This document shows positions 1-8,976 of a DNA stretch of 49,915 nucleotides, in pieces. The notes below the pieces were generated by a model. The model ran no database searches, was not told the DNA's origin, and was given only the letters and a program-made list of their open reading frames with translations. Source of the DNA: Rachicladosporium sp. CCFEE 5018 (taxonomy: Eukaryota; Ascomycota; Dothideomycetes; Cladosporiales; Cladosporiaceae); the NCBI GenBank assembly GCA_002077045.2, contig KZ111149.1, positions 1 through 49,915 on the forward strand. Reading direction: 5' to 3'. How positions within the stretch are numbered: the first letter of the stretch is position 1; the number at the start of each line of letters is the position of its first letter. A program made the translations under genes and the position numbers.

Positions 1-144
1 ACCCTAACCCTAACCCTAACCCTAACCCTAACCCTAACCCTAACCCTAACCCTAACCCTAACCCTAACCCTAACCCTAACCCTAACCCTAACCCTAACCC
101 TAACCCTAACCCTAACCCTAACCCTAACCCTAACCCTAACCCTA
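1..144. repeat. Telomere repeat (CCCTAA)n, chromosome end
   Basis: Twenty-four uninterrupted copies of the hexamer CCCTAA run from the first base to 144, the C-rich strand reading 5' to 3' into the chromosome. This is the complement of TTAGGG, the usual telomere repeat of filamentous ascomycetes. It marks the window as a true left chromosome end. The array stops abruptly with CCTAGACTC and passes directly into AT-rich sequence, with no degenerate telomere variants between. Confidence 0.98.
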
Positions 145-958
145 GACTCAAATTATATTATCTATACTCCTTTTAGCTACTTCGGCCTACTCTCGTACGA
201 TATTAAGCTATACCTTTACTTCTAACTTAGCGACCTTATCCGCCTTAATCTAGGCCTTTTTACGCCTTAGCTTCCTAGGCTTCCTTACTACTAGTATAGT
301 AGCTATAATTCTAACTACCTTAGCTATATTAGTAGCGCGTATAGTAAGCTCTATAACCTTAGATAACTCCTCCTTATCCTCCTCCTTACCCTTTAAGCTA
401 TAGAGAAGATCTTCCTTCTTAGTAGAGCTTAGGTAGTAGTAGATATAGTAGTAAAGGAGCTAGAGTAGTAGGGTCCTTATAGGTATATAATATAGGATTA
501 ATATTATTATCTATAGCTAATCTATATATAGTTATACCTTTATACGATTATAAAGTAAGGTCTCCTTATACTAAGATTACTCTAATCTACTTTAAAAGGA
601 GCTACTAACTAACTAAACGTAATTTAGAGAGCCTCCTTTTAGCTATAATACTAATACCTTACTTTAATAACTAGCGTAGTAATCTATAAGAGTATAGTAT
701 AGTAGAAGGAACTAATTTTATACTTAATATTAGCCTTAAAAGGAGCCCTTAAAAGCCGTACCGAATATACCCTTAGTAAGTCACCTAGAACCTAGAGTAT
801 ATAGGCTAAGGTCCCGCTAGCGACGTACGCCTTAGAATCACTCCCTTATTACTAAGATTAGACTCCGCCCTTAGTCGCTACCTAGCGTGTACCCCGCCCT
901 TCCCTAGTATACTCCCTAAGCCTTTAAATCGCATACATCCCGAGCATACCAACCTATA
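145..958. repeat. RIP-saturated AT-rich subtelomeric sequence, probably a decayed repeat or transposon
   Basis: The sequence is dominated by TA steps (CTA, TAG, TATA, TTA) and has stop codons throughout all frames. From about 151 to 781 I find no CpA and no TpG dinucleotide, while CpC, CpT and CpG persist. This is the signature expected when repeat-induced point mutation has converted every CpA to TpA on both strands. CpA and TpG reappear sparsely from 782 onward, and base composition becomes normal near 950. No protein domain can be read. The source was presumably a repeated subtelomeric element, because RIP acts on duplicated DNA; its identity is unknown. Confidence 0.85.
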
Positions 959-1376
959 CAACACTTCCGAAGGGTTGAGGATAGCTAACACCCCGACATT
1001 AAGATAGTTACTAACACCTTGTAAGATTGAGAGGCGCCGCTATCCCGATAGCAGCGTAAGAGCAACAGCTCTAACGGACTAAGGCGCCTGATCCTCCCCG
1101 ACTTCAACCACTCCCCAACACTCCGACGATCTGAGGTGCGCTCTCAACCCCGCAGCAGCACAGAGACAACACCTTCGACAAAGTGAGGCGCGCGATAATC
1201 CCGGCCGCAGTATAGAGGCAACACCTCCGACGATTTCAGACTCCACAGCTTCCCGACCGCAGCACGACACCTAACACCTCCAATCACCTGATTGGCGAAG
1301 GCTGCCCGACAGTAGTGCAGTCCGCAACACTCCCCATCAAGTGAGGTCGCAAGCGCAGCCCGCTGCTCAGCACATC
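959..1376. repeat. Degenerate tandem array, period about 52 bp, eight units
   Basis: Unit starts, each marked by a (C/T)AACA(C/G)-type motif, lie at 959, 1012, 1063, 1116, 1167, 1219, 1272 and 1325, so spacing is 51-53 bp. A typical unit reads (C/T)AACACCTCCGAC, then a TGAGGCGC-like segment, then ATCCCGACCGCAG and AGAG. Units have diverged strongly in the middle. A possible ninth, RIP-damaged unit occupies about 905-958. The period is not a multiple of three and no frame stays open in a conserved way, so this is a noncoding minisatellite rather than a repeat protein. It ends 17 bp before the start codon at 1394. Confidence 0.75.
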
Positions 1377-1393
1377 AGCCCACAGCCGCAGCA

Positions 1394-2669
1394 ATGGCGG
1401 CGGACTCTGCGGCCACGCGTAGCACCAAGACTCACGGCAAGAACATCGAGAAGGGCCACCAGAACTTGGAGGCTGGGAAGGCACCCGTGGCGATCGTGGC
1501 ACAGATTCACCAGGGCAAGGCTGTTTCTGAGATGGCTGGCGAAATTGCCAACTTGCAGCATACACTCTACGCTGCGGTGAAGGAGGCTGGCTGGATGGGA
1601 GAGTTCAAGAAGAACATCAGGTTGAAGAAAGTGGGCCCGCCTGGCGTGAACAAGTTGTACCTGCAGGGCTTGCGGCAGGTCGAGAGGGAGCTCAAAGTGT
1701 ACACCGATGAGACTGTAGTAGGACAGTCGGTCGACCAGCTTGCGATTCACGAGCAGCTGGGCGACTACCCAAAGGCTTTCTCTGATGCGGTGTACTCAGG
1801 AAACGCGGACTCGCGCAAGACTGGCATTGAGAAGGCGGGGAAGTTGCGGCAGGCTGCCAGGGAGCCGTTGACGCGGTCATTCAAGCAGAAGAAGGGCGAG
1901 GAAGATGTCAGTAGGATTCTCGAGAAGTCTGCAAGCCCGGAGGAGATCCAGGCACTCATTGTTGACCTCCAGAATCAGGGGAGAGGATTGAAGTTATGCG
2001 GGAGGAGAAGACTGACGACCCGCTCGAAGGCTTGGTGGACAACATCGACGACGCCGACGACAAGAAGAAGCCAGTCGCTCGCGGGCAGCCCAAGTCGGAC
2101 GCTATTGCGAAGGCACCAAGTGATACGTTAGAGACGTTGCCGACGCAGACAAAGAAGCTCAACGGGCCCGCAGCCATGACCATGGCCGATTTCAAACACC
2201 TGAAGCAAGCGGAGAAAGAAGCTCTTCTTGCCGCAGTTTTCGAGAAGCGATTGCTTTGCAAAGTCATCGCGACTTTGCCTCTCGGAGTGTTGGTAGACGC
2301 TTGCATAGTCACGCCCAATTTCATCGCCACTATGTTCTCGCGCATTAGCGGTGGCAACCTCGCGGACATCATCATGGCCTCGGCGGGCTATGTGTCTGCA
2401 ATTCCGAAGAATGTGGGAGTTGAGGAGCTGCTGCTGTATGTCCAGGAGAACACCGGAGAGCCGCTATAAACGACCTCTATCCTGGAGCAAGCTCACGAGT
2501 TGCTGATGCTTACTCCTATCCGATTGTTGAAGTTGCGGAGGTGGCTGCTTTCTTGCATAAAGACTCCACGGCCAAAAACCTCATCCTGACTTGCCCGACT
2601 CGTTTGATAACCGCACGAATAACCAAAGAAGCGGACCACTCGAGGAATCTCCACCAGCGGTACTGTTAG
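1394..2669 (+). pseudogene. Unrecognised subtelomeric gene, apparently split by two frameshifts
   Basis: I do not recognise the family. An ATG at 1394 opens a protein-like frame rich in Lys, Glu and Ala that reads sensibly to about residue 195 (VDLQNQG near 1960-1980). Sense then moves to the -1 frame (GERIEVMREEKTDDPLEG), which runs to TAA at 2467-2469. The shift falls at a GGGG run at 1978-1981, where one extra G would restore a single frame. After 2466 a third frame (INDLYPGASSRVAD) again looks coding up to TAG at 2667. No splice sites of adequate spacing explain the joins. The product would be a soluble, charged, mostly helical protein. It may be a decaying gene, or assembly indels may have broken an intact one; a simple two-gene reading is less likely because the second frame has no credible start. 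Confidence 0.55.
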
Positions 2670-3629
2670 TGTATGCTGGGCCGCAACATTGGGCTGCTAC
2701 CAGCGCTGCACTGGAGAGCTTGCAGAGACGACAGTCTGCACTCTCTCCGACAGCGGAGCTTCGTCTACACTGTTGCGGTGCTGCATACATCAGCGTTGTC
2801 TCTCACAGAGAGTTCTTGAGCAGTCCGCTTTCAATGTCGCCCGCGAAACAACCTCGAACGCCTATGGTCCTCTAGGCATGTGCCGCGCTGCAGACTTCGC
2901 TCCAAACGCAAAGTAAGTCAAGCTTCGCTGTTTTCGCGTGGTCAAGGTTAAGTCTCGGATCCATTGGAAGCAGCAAGGAGCGGAGGTACATCAGGTTCCG
3001 CAGCAGATGAACCATGCCTTCACCGTAGCCGATATATCAGCGTGGCCACGGCGAAGGGCGGGCTTGCCACAACAGAGGACGGGCCAGCACTGCGGTATGG
3101 GGCTGTGCGTGTTTCAGGAAGCCGCAGGAGACGAGTCCAAGAGCAGCGGACTGTGAGAAACCAATGAGCTGCCAAGACGCTGAAGGCACCTCGGTGGTGC
3201 TCATATGCGCTCCTGGGACTGGACGTTGTCACGTGCGTGTCGAGCAAGGGCATCATCATTGTACTTTTGGTGGAATGAGAGGTCATGAGAGTATATCCCC
3301 TGCCGAATACATCGCGAACCGCGACTGGGCAGGAAGATGGGGCAGATGGGCGGCCGAAAGGCTCACGTGTCGAAGACCCTCATCTTCGGTGTTGGAAGCG
3401 CCAATTCAGGGAGGATGTCATGTCTGCAGAGATTAGCGACTCGACTAATACTCCAGTGACTTGTATACACGCCGTACGCGAGGACCATGTACTATGCGAC
3501 TGAAACGAACTAAGCGTTAGACTTCGAGAGTAGTTCGGCAGTTTGAAAAGTGTATACTGCGCTAGAAAAGAAGTGTGACATCGCAACCGTCTATCTGCCA
3601 TTCGTCCTCCACCTCGGCAACATCCCTGC
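2670..3629. other. Intergenic, no supported gene
   Basis: About 960 bp between the frameshifted gene and the 3' end of the LPMO gene. The frame used at the end of the upstream gene stays open for about 52 codons past TAG 2667, which may be more of the same decayed gene. Other short open frames here have no start context, domain or splice support. Confidence 0.4.
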
Positions 3630-4789
3630 TCAAACACACTGCGAGTAGTACGCGCCGTTAGCCTTGCAAGTGTACGGCGATGCACAAGTCGTAGGACCAG
3701 TGTATCCGCTACCTCCGCACTGTCCGTACTGAGCGACCGTGCCACCAGTTGAGGTCTTGGTTGTCGTGGTCGCAGCGGCGGTCGTAGTCTTCGTGCTCGT
3801 CACGAGTGTGGTGGTGACCGGCTTCGCGGTCGTAGTGGAGGCGGTAGTAGTAGGTGTAGCCGCCTTCGTTGTTGTTGACGCTGGGCTGCCACCTGAGCCA
3901 CCGCCGCAGCTGATGGGCTTCGGGCCCGGAGCCTGGTAGGACGTGTAGATGGACGACGAGTAGATGTTGACCAAGATGCCGGGGTCAGACGCCGAGTAAG
4001 TACCAGGGAACGTAGCGAGATCGGAGCTCGCGGGGCTGAAGGAGCCGGAGCCAGTGACCTGGGAGGACTAGTATTAGCTTATGTACATTGCAGTCAGCGC
4101 ATGAGAGCCACGAACCTGGACCTGAGCGCAAGACTGATAGAACTGAGCGCCACCGGAGGACGAGGCGCTGTGGAGAGCAATGATCTCGACACGCATAAGG
4201 TAGTTGCCCGGTGCAATGCAAGACGGCATCGTGAAGTCCTGCCATCCGTAGCCGGCTGAATCCACGTTCTTGTTCATGACATCGACGCCCCAGACACCGG
4301 ACGATGTCACAGTGTTGGCCGCAATCTTGAACCACGAGAGACCAGTCTGGGATGCGGTCGAGGCATCAGATACTTTAGCAAGGTAGACCTGCACGCGCAA
4401 AGAAAGCAAGTCAGCGAAATCTCGGACACGCTGGCTTGGAACAGGCTTAGATATTCAACCCTTGAATGACATACCTGCGTAGGTCCATGGTGAGAAGATG
4501 CGATCGGGTTATCAGCATCTGCAACGCCCTGAGGTCCCCCTGGGTTGTGTGCCCAAGCACCAGAGACGGCGGAGCCAGCGGGAATGGTGATGACCTTGGA
4601 AGAGGTGTACCCCGATGCACCGCAAATGAGATCGCTGGAAGCGACAGATTGAACTGGGTTGTTGTTCGGCGGTGCGCGGATACCGACGAAGGCGCCCTGG
4701 TCGACACCAGCGACCTTGATCTTCTGCATGATGGAGTGGGCGTCGACGGCGGCGGCCAGCGCCAGAGCGGAGATCGCGAAAGACTTCAT
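3630..4789 (-). CDS. AA9 lytic polysaccharide monooxygenase with C-terminal CBM1
   Basis: A copper-dependent secreted oxidase that cleaves cellulose or related beta-glucans. Three exons: 4789-4475, 4388-4116 and 4058-3630, with introns of 86 bp (GTATGT...GTGCAG) and 57 bp (GTTCGT...CCCAG), all joined in frame to 338 residues. A signal peptide (MKSFAISALALAAAVDA) ends exactly before His18, the N-terminal histidine of the copper brace. The second copper histidine lies in SSHHGPTQVYL, spanning the first splice junction. GGAQFYQSCAQVQV carries the axial tyrosine. A Ser/Thr-rich linker of about 65 residues leads to a cellulose-binding CBM1 (QCGGSGYTGPTTC ... YYSQCV). A TATA-like box lies near 4940. 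Family assignment is strong; exact substrate is not visible. Confidence 0.93.
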
Positions 4790-5631
4790 GTTGCCTGATT
4801 GGAGAGGCTTGCCGGAGTCTCTAGCGAGGAAAGGTGTGATGAGAACGTATGAGTAGGTACGAAGAGAATAAATGAGCAGGAATGAGAGCGAATGTACTGC
4901 GTGACTTGCCTTTGGGAGGAGGGTAGCTGCGCGCCGTCGTATATAAACCTGCAACGCCCAGCATCTGCGTCCGTCTTGGCCTTACTCGACTGTGCCAGGA
5001 GTACGTCGGACCGGTTAGGCGAATGCGGCCAGTGTCATTTGATACTGGTGAGCCGCGCGCCCAGATTTCACGAAATGACAGCAAATGATGCTGAGCCATA
5101 TCGTCGATATGCTTGGGTGTAGCAAGACCAGCGGCCTCTTGGCTCCTTTTGCGAACCTGCAATGAATGCATGCTCTGATATCGAGTCTATTCTGCGCTCC
5201 CTAGCCTACAGTCTGCTAAGCTGGCTCGGGGTGATGCTGGTACAGTGCAGATGGCGGATTCCTGAAACGGTCTGCGGAGGTTAGCAGACCGCGGTCACGG
5301 AGCGCAATCTATGCCAGACATAGTCGCCGAGCAGTTTCATCCCGCGTGGGTGCCGTAATTCCAGATCGATCATGCTGGCTCGCGTACCTTGAATGCTCTC
5401 TTGCGGTACGCCTTACCGGCACGATTGTATGGACTCGATGTGTAGCAGCATGGGAGTCTTCGAAGAGAGACTGAGAAATCGGTCTCGAAGTGGTGGAGAG
5501 GTTTGGGCGGCGGCCGGTCTTACTTTACCCCGAGATCTCGAGAAGTACATTGTAGTCACACACCAGTGGCACGACCTCTCCACCGGAAATTGTTCTTAAT
5601 CTTCTCGTCGCTCCAAGCGGATTTCACAGCC
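4790..5631. other. Divergent promoter region between LPMO and DPH3
   Basis: These 842 bp separate two divergently transcribed genes. The only recognisable element is the TATA-like box of the LPMO gene. Short open frames on both strands lack coding character. Confidence 0.5.
4940..4947 (-). promoter_or_regulatory. TATA-like element upstream of the LPMO gene
   Basis: On the minus strand the sequence reads TTTATATACG about 150 bp before the LPMO start codon at 4789, a plausible core promoter position allowing a 5' leader of roughly 110 bases. Assignment rests on motif and position only. Confidence 0.45.
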
Positions 5632-5933
5632 ATGTCGGAGGAGAATATCTACGATGAAATCGAGATCGAAGTACCTAATCCCCTTCCTACCCTTAGTTTC
5701 CTCCACTAACGCCACCCCAGGATATGACTTTCGATCCGATCCTGCAGACATACCACTACCCATGCCCTTGCGGCGACCGCTTCGAGATCAACATCGAGGA
5801 CCTGCGCGATGGCGAGGAGATCGCAGTCTGTCCGAGCTGCAGCCTAATGATCCGAGTCATCTTTGATGTGGACGATTTGCCGAAGCCAGAGGGAGGCGCA
5901 ACTGAGCAAACGCAACAGGCCGTGGCGGTGTGA
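5632..5933 (+). CDS. DPH3: Diphthamide biosynthesis protein 3 (CSL zinc finger)
   Basis: A small electron-donor protein for the first step of diphthamide synthesis on elongation factor 2; the family also partners Elongator as KTI11. Exon 1, 5632-5670, encodes MSEENIYDEIEIE. A 50 bp intron (5671-5720, GTACCT...CCCCAG) follows, and exon 2 is 5721-5933, giving 83 residues. The CSL-type zinc site is complete, with YPCPCGDRFEI followed by CPSCSLMIRVIFD. The acidic start with an IYDEIEIEDM-like stretch across the splice junction matches the family, and the length is usual. It is cytosolic. Nothing appears broken. Confidence 0.95.
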
Positions 5934-6373
5934 TTGAACGAGGTCATGTGTTGGAAACACTCGGTAAGAGCCGGACGATGGACAGGTGCAAGGCTGGGAC
6001 GCCACGACGAGGAGTTGCTTGGTCCGAGGTGTTGATCACCGATCCTCCAACGTGGATCGCCACTGGGACATTCGCCGCCAACAGAGTCGCTCGATGCGGC
6101 GCGGTCGGAGAAGAGTGGCAGCTGCTGAACCGAGGAAAGAGTGCGTCGTGAGGGACGTTGATCGCTATCTGAGCTGGACATCAATCGACGACCTCCGATA
6201 CACTGAAGTCGAACCGTGAAACCGCTTCATGCGCCGACAAAGAGGACGTGAGTGAGACGGGGACGAGGGTTGTCGCGCAGTAGGCAGAAGCAGCGGAAAG
6301 AGGCATGAACAGTGATCAATGTACAAGACATACAGAATATCGAGCCAGCCTGGGGACGGCATAATGCCTGCAC
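5934..6373. other. Convergent 3' region between DPH3 and frataxin
   Basis: These 440 bp hold the 3' ends of DPH3 and the oppositely oriented frataxin gene. No further gene is visible. Confidence 0.5.
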
Positions 6374-7070
6374 CTACTCAGCAAAGTCTATGCTCTTCTT
6401 CTGCAGGTTCTCCTCGCTCCCATCAATATCGACCGTAATCGCCAGCTCCTTCCGCAGCACATCGCCCAGCGTCGTGCCATCCCTCAAATACACCCAGTCG
6501 CCCGTGCCTGCACCCTCCTTCTCGCCCTGACTCTCTCCCACGACCAGCCAGTCAAACCGCTTAGGTCCTGAGATTGGCGAGGAGAGCCAGATCTGCTTGT
6601 TTGGCGGCTGCTTGTTGAGTATGTATGTGCCGTTGGGAGGGAAGTTGATCGAAAGTACGCCGGCCTACGGTTTGTTAGAAGTGCGACCCTATCGGACCAC
6701 AAGCACTGCATACCGAGTACTCCACCTCCACGTCTTCCCTGCCCTCTTGCACTGCCTCAGCCTTCTCGTGCACACTCTCCATGAACTGATCTGCGTGCAT
6801 GTGATATGTGTCTTCGTCAATCTCCGTTGGAGTTGTGGGAATCTCCTCCTTGATCTCCGGTGGCGGCGCGGGATCCTCGCTGTCAGGCATGAGGCCAGCA
6901 TAGCGAGTTTGATGTGAGGTGAAGCAGCGGCAATGGTCTGATATTGATAGCCTAGTCGCAGCGTGTCGGCTGACGACTGCTCGTGCTGCTGTGAACTGGG
7001 CTCGAGGGATGGAGCTGCCGAATTTCGCGACAGCGCGGAGCACAGATCGTCTCGACATTGGAGCAGCCAT
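6374..7070 (-). CDS. YFH1: Frataxin, mitochondrial iron-sulfur assembly factor
   Basis: Frataxin accelerates persulfide transfer on the iron-sulfur scaffold in the mitochondrial matrix and binds iron. Exon 1 runs 7070-6714 and exon 2 6664-6374, separated by a 49 bp intron (GTATGC...CCGTAG), giving 215 residues. The first 60 or so residues are rich in Arg, Ser and Ala with few acids, as expected of a matrix-targeting presequence. The acidic helix (EIDEDTYHMHADQFMESVHE) provides the iron-binding ridge. The conserved sheet motifs GTYILNKQPPNKQIWLSSP and SGPKRFDW lie in exon 2. Length and order match fungal frataxins. Its start lies 348 bp from the divergent HET gene start. Confidence 0.95.
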
Positions 7071-7418
7071 GGCAATCTTGGAGGCACTTGTCCAAAGATG
7101 CGCAGGTCTCGACGGGGTGTTTGGTGCAATAATGGACCGTACTAGAGGTCATGGACAGCAACGAACTAGAGTCCATGGAGCTCCCCTCGGATGAAGCCCC
7201 GCCTCCCCCGATACGACATGAGTGCCCACTATCAAGACTGACCTCATTTCTAATCTACAGAGTTGAGGCTGCATGTCCCGCACAGGTCGGCCATCTGTTG
7301 AGCTAGAGTCAGCCTGGCTCGTCTCATATGATTGAATGACCACACATGCCTCGCAACATGCCCTGCGAAGCGGCCTGTTAAGCTGCCTGAAAGCGGTAGA
7401 CCCCAGCACTCGGCCATC
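7071..7418. other. Divergent promoter region between frataxin and the HET gene
   Basis: About 350 bp shared by two divergent genes. The HET frame is open upstream to 7332 but only from a non-ATG codon, so ATG 7419 was preferred and this stretch is treated as promoter and leader. Confidence 0.45.
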
Positions 7419-8699
7419 ATGCGCCTCTTGCACACTTCCTCGTATCAGTTCACTGAAACCTTCAGTCCGCCTGCGTATGGCGTCCTTTCTCACCGATGGG
7501 GAGATAGCGAGCTCTCATACAATGATCTACTCACGGGCAACCACCGAAACGGCGAGGGCTATCAGAAGGTCATCGACTGCTGTTTTCTGGCGAAGTCAAG
7601 GGGGCTAGACTATGTGTGGATTGATACATGTTGCATCGACAAGGGAAGCAGTGCCGAGCTCTCCGAGTCGATCAACTCAATGTGGCAGTGGTACAGCCGT
7701 GCAAAGGAGTGCTACGCCTTCCTTGCTGATGTCGACTCCACCGCCACGCCACCGGGGCGACCCTTTGAGAGTCGGCCCTACAAGTCGAGTGCGTGGTTCA
7801 GCCGTGGATGGACGTTGCAGGAGTTGCTGGCTCCCCGCGTAGTGATCTTCTGTGACTTCCTCTGGCGGCCTATGGGCGAGAAGCTCGACGGGTTCATCCT
7901 TGACGAGCTCACCCGCATCACACCCATCCCACGAGATTGCCTGATCTCACACCATGTCTTGCATAATGCATGCGTGGCGAAGAAGTTCAGCTGGGCTGCT
8001 ACGCGGACCACCACTAGACCAGAAGACATGGCATACTGTCTCCTCGGTCTCCTTGGCATAAACATGCCTCTGCTATACGGTGAAGGCAAGAAAGCATTCC
8101 TGCGCCTTCAACAAGAGATTATCCGACAGACCAGCGATGAGTCTGTATTCGTATGGCGTGATCCAGCTGCCGACGAAGAATACAGCTGCGGTCTCCTCGC
8201 ATCTGACGTCGCAGCCTTCGCGCACTCCGGCGACGTGCGTACCGCCGACCTCGTCAGACGCGTCCCTTACTCCTTCACAAATCAAGGCCTTGACCTACAC
8301 GCGACGGCTCAGAACTTGCAGATCGAGGAACACAGCTGTTTCTACATCCCACTGAATTGTGAAATACTTGGCTTTGCAGAGCACACCGTACTCCCTTGCG
8401 GCATAGTAGTGACTGAAATACGCAATCGTTATTCCCGCGTCAACACGCACGAGTTCCGCCGCTTCTGGAGCTCTCTGGACTCCTCTCTTCCCGCGCCCTC
8501 CGAGGTCACGCAACGTTTCATCATTCGGCTTCAGCGTTGGGACTCCGAGTACGAGCCAGCAATGGTGGTGCTGAAGCGCATGATTCAACGAATCCTCGTA
8601 TTGCGTGCAGTACGTCTCAAGGCATGGGAAGTCGATCAAGCTGAGAAAGCTGCTCGAGACAACCATGTCGCTAGTACTGTTGAAAATAGCAAGGCCTGA
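7419..8699 (+). CDS. HET-domain (heterokaryon incompatibility) protein
   Basis: HET domains trigger programmed cell death after fusion of genetically different hyphae, and the domain is related to TIR. This intronless gene encodes 426 residues. The start MRLLHTSSYQF is the usual beginning of the family, which fixes ATG 7419. The domain blocks are all present: YGVLSHRWG (20-28), DYVWIDTCCIDKGS (64-77), SINSMWQWYSRAKECYAFL and FSRGWTLQELLAP (127-139). The remaining 250 residues include the common GLLGINMPLLYGEG segment but no recognisable effector or repeat domain such as NACHT, ankyrin or WD40. It lies 7 kb from the telomere, a frequent setting for HET genes. Its allelic partner, if any, is not visible here. 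Confidence 0.93.
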   Translation: MRLLHTSSYQFTETFSPPAYGVLSHRWGDSELSYNDLLTGNHRNGEGYQKVIDCCFLAKSRGLDYVWIDTCCIDKGSSAELSESINSMWQWYSRAKECYAFLADVDSTATPPGRPFESRPYKSSAWFSRGWTLQELLAPRVVIFCDFLWRPMGEKLDGFILDELTRITPIPRDCLISHHVLHNACVAKKFSWAATRTTTRPEDMAYCLLGLLGINMPLLYGEGKKAFLRLQQEIIRQTSDESVFVWRDPAADEEYSCGLLASDVAAFAHSGDVRTADLVRRVPYSFTNQGLDLHATAQNLQIEEHSCFYIPLNCEILGFAEHTVLPCGIVVTEIRNRYSRVNTHEFRRFWSSLDSSLPAPSEVTQRFIIRLQRWDSEYEPAMVVLKRMIQRILVLRAVRLKAWEVDQAEKAARDNHVASTVENSKA

Positions 8700-8976
8700 G
8701 AAGCCTCCCATCTGTCATCGCAGTTTGACGCAGCTGTGGCCGTCAACAACACAGGGCGATCCCGTGCGACCTAAGCCGCGTGCAACATATGCTGCTGAGC
8801 GAACGATCTCACTGCTGATAAGAAAATCGCTGATACCGACAGGTGACTCCATAGACATATGCGACAGGACAGTGTCAACAGGGCCTGTTCTTGGGTAGGC
8901 GGTACCTAGGCTCATAGGATTTCCACTCTATGTATGTAGGACTCGAGGGGACAAGTCAGCAGAATAAGTACAGCTC

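Noticed and set aside
959..1376. Could the 52 bp periodic array be a CRISPR array?
   Set aside because: Units diverge along their whole length with no invariant repeat and variable spacer pattern, and the genome is eukaryotic.
2591..2875. 94-codon plus-strand frame as a separate gene
   Set aside because: No ATG-supported start, domain or splice support, and it overlaps the frame that more plausibly continues the upstream decayed gene.
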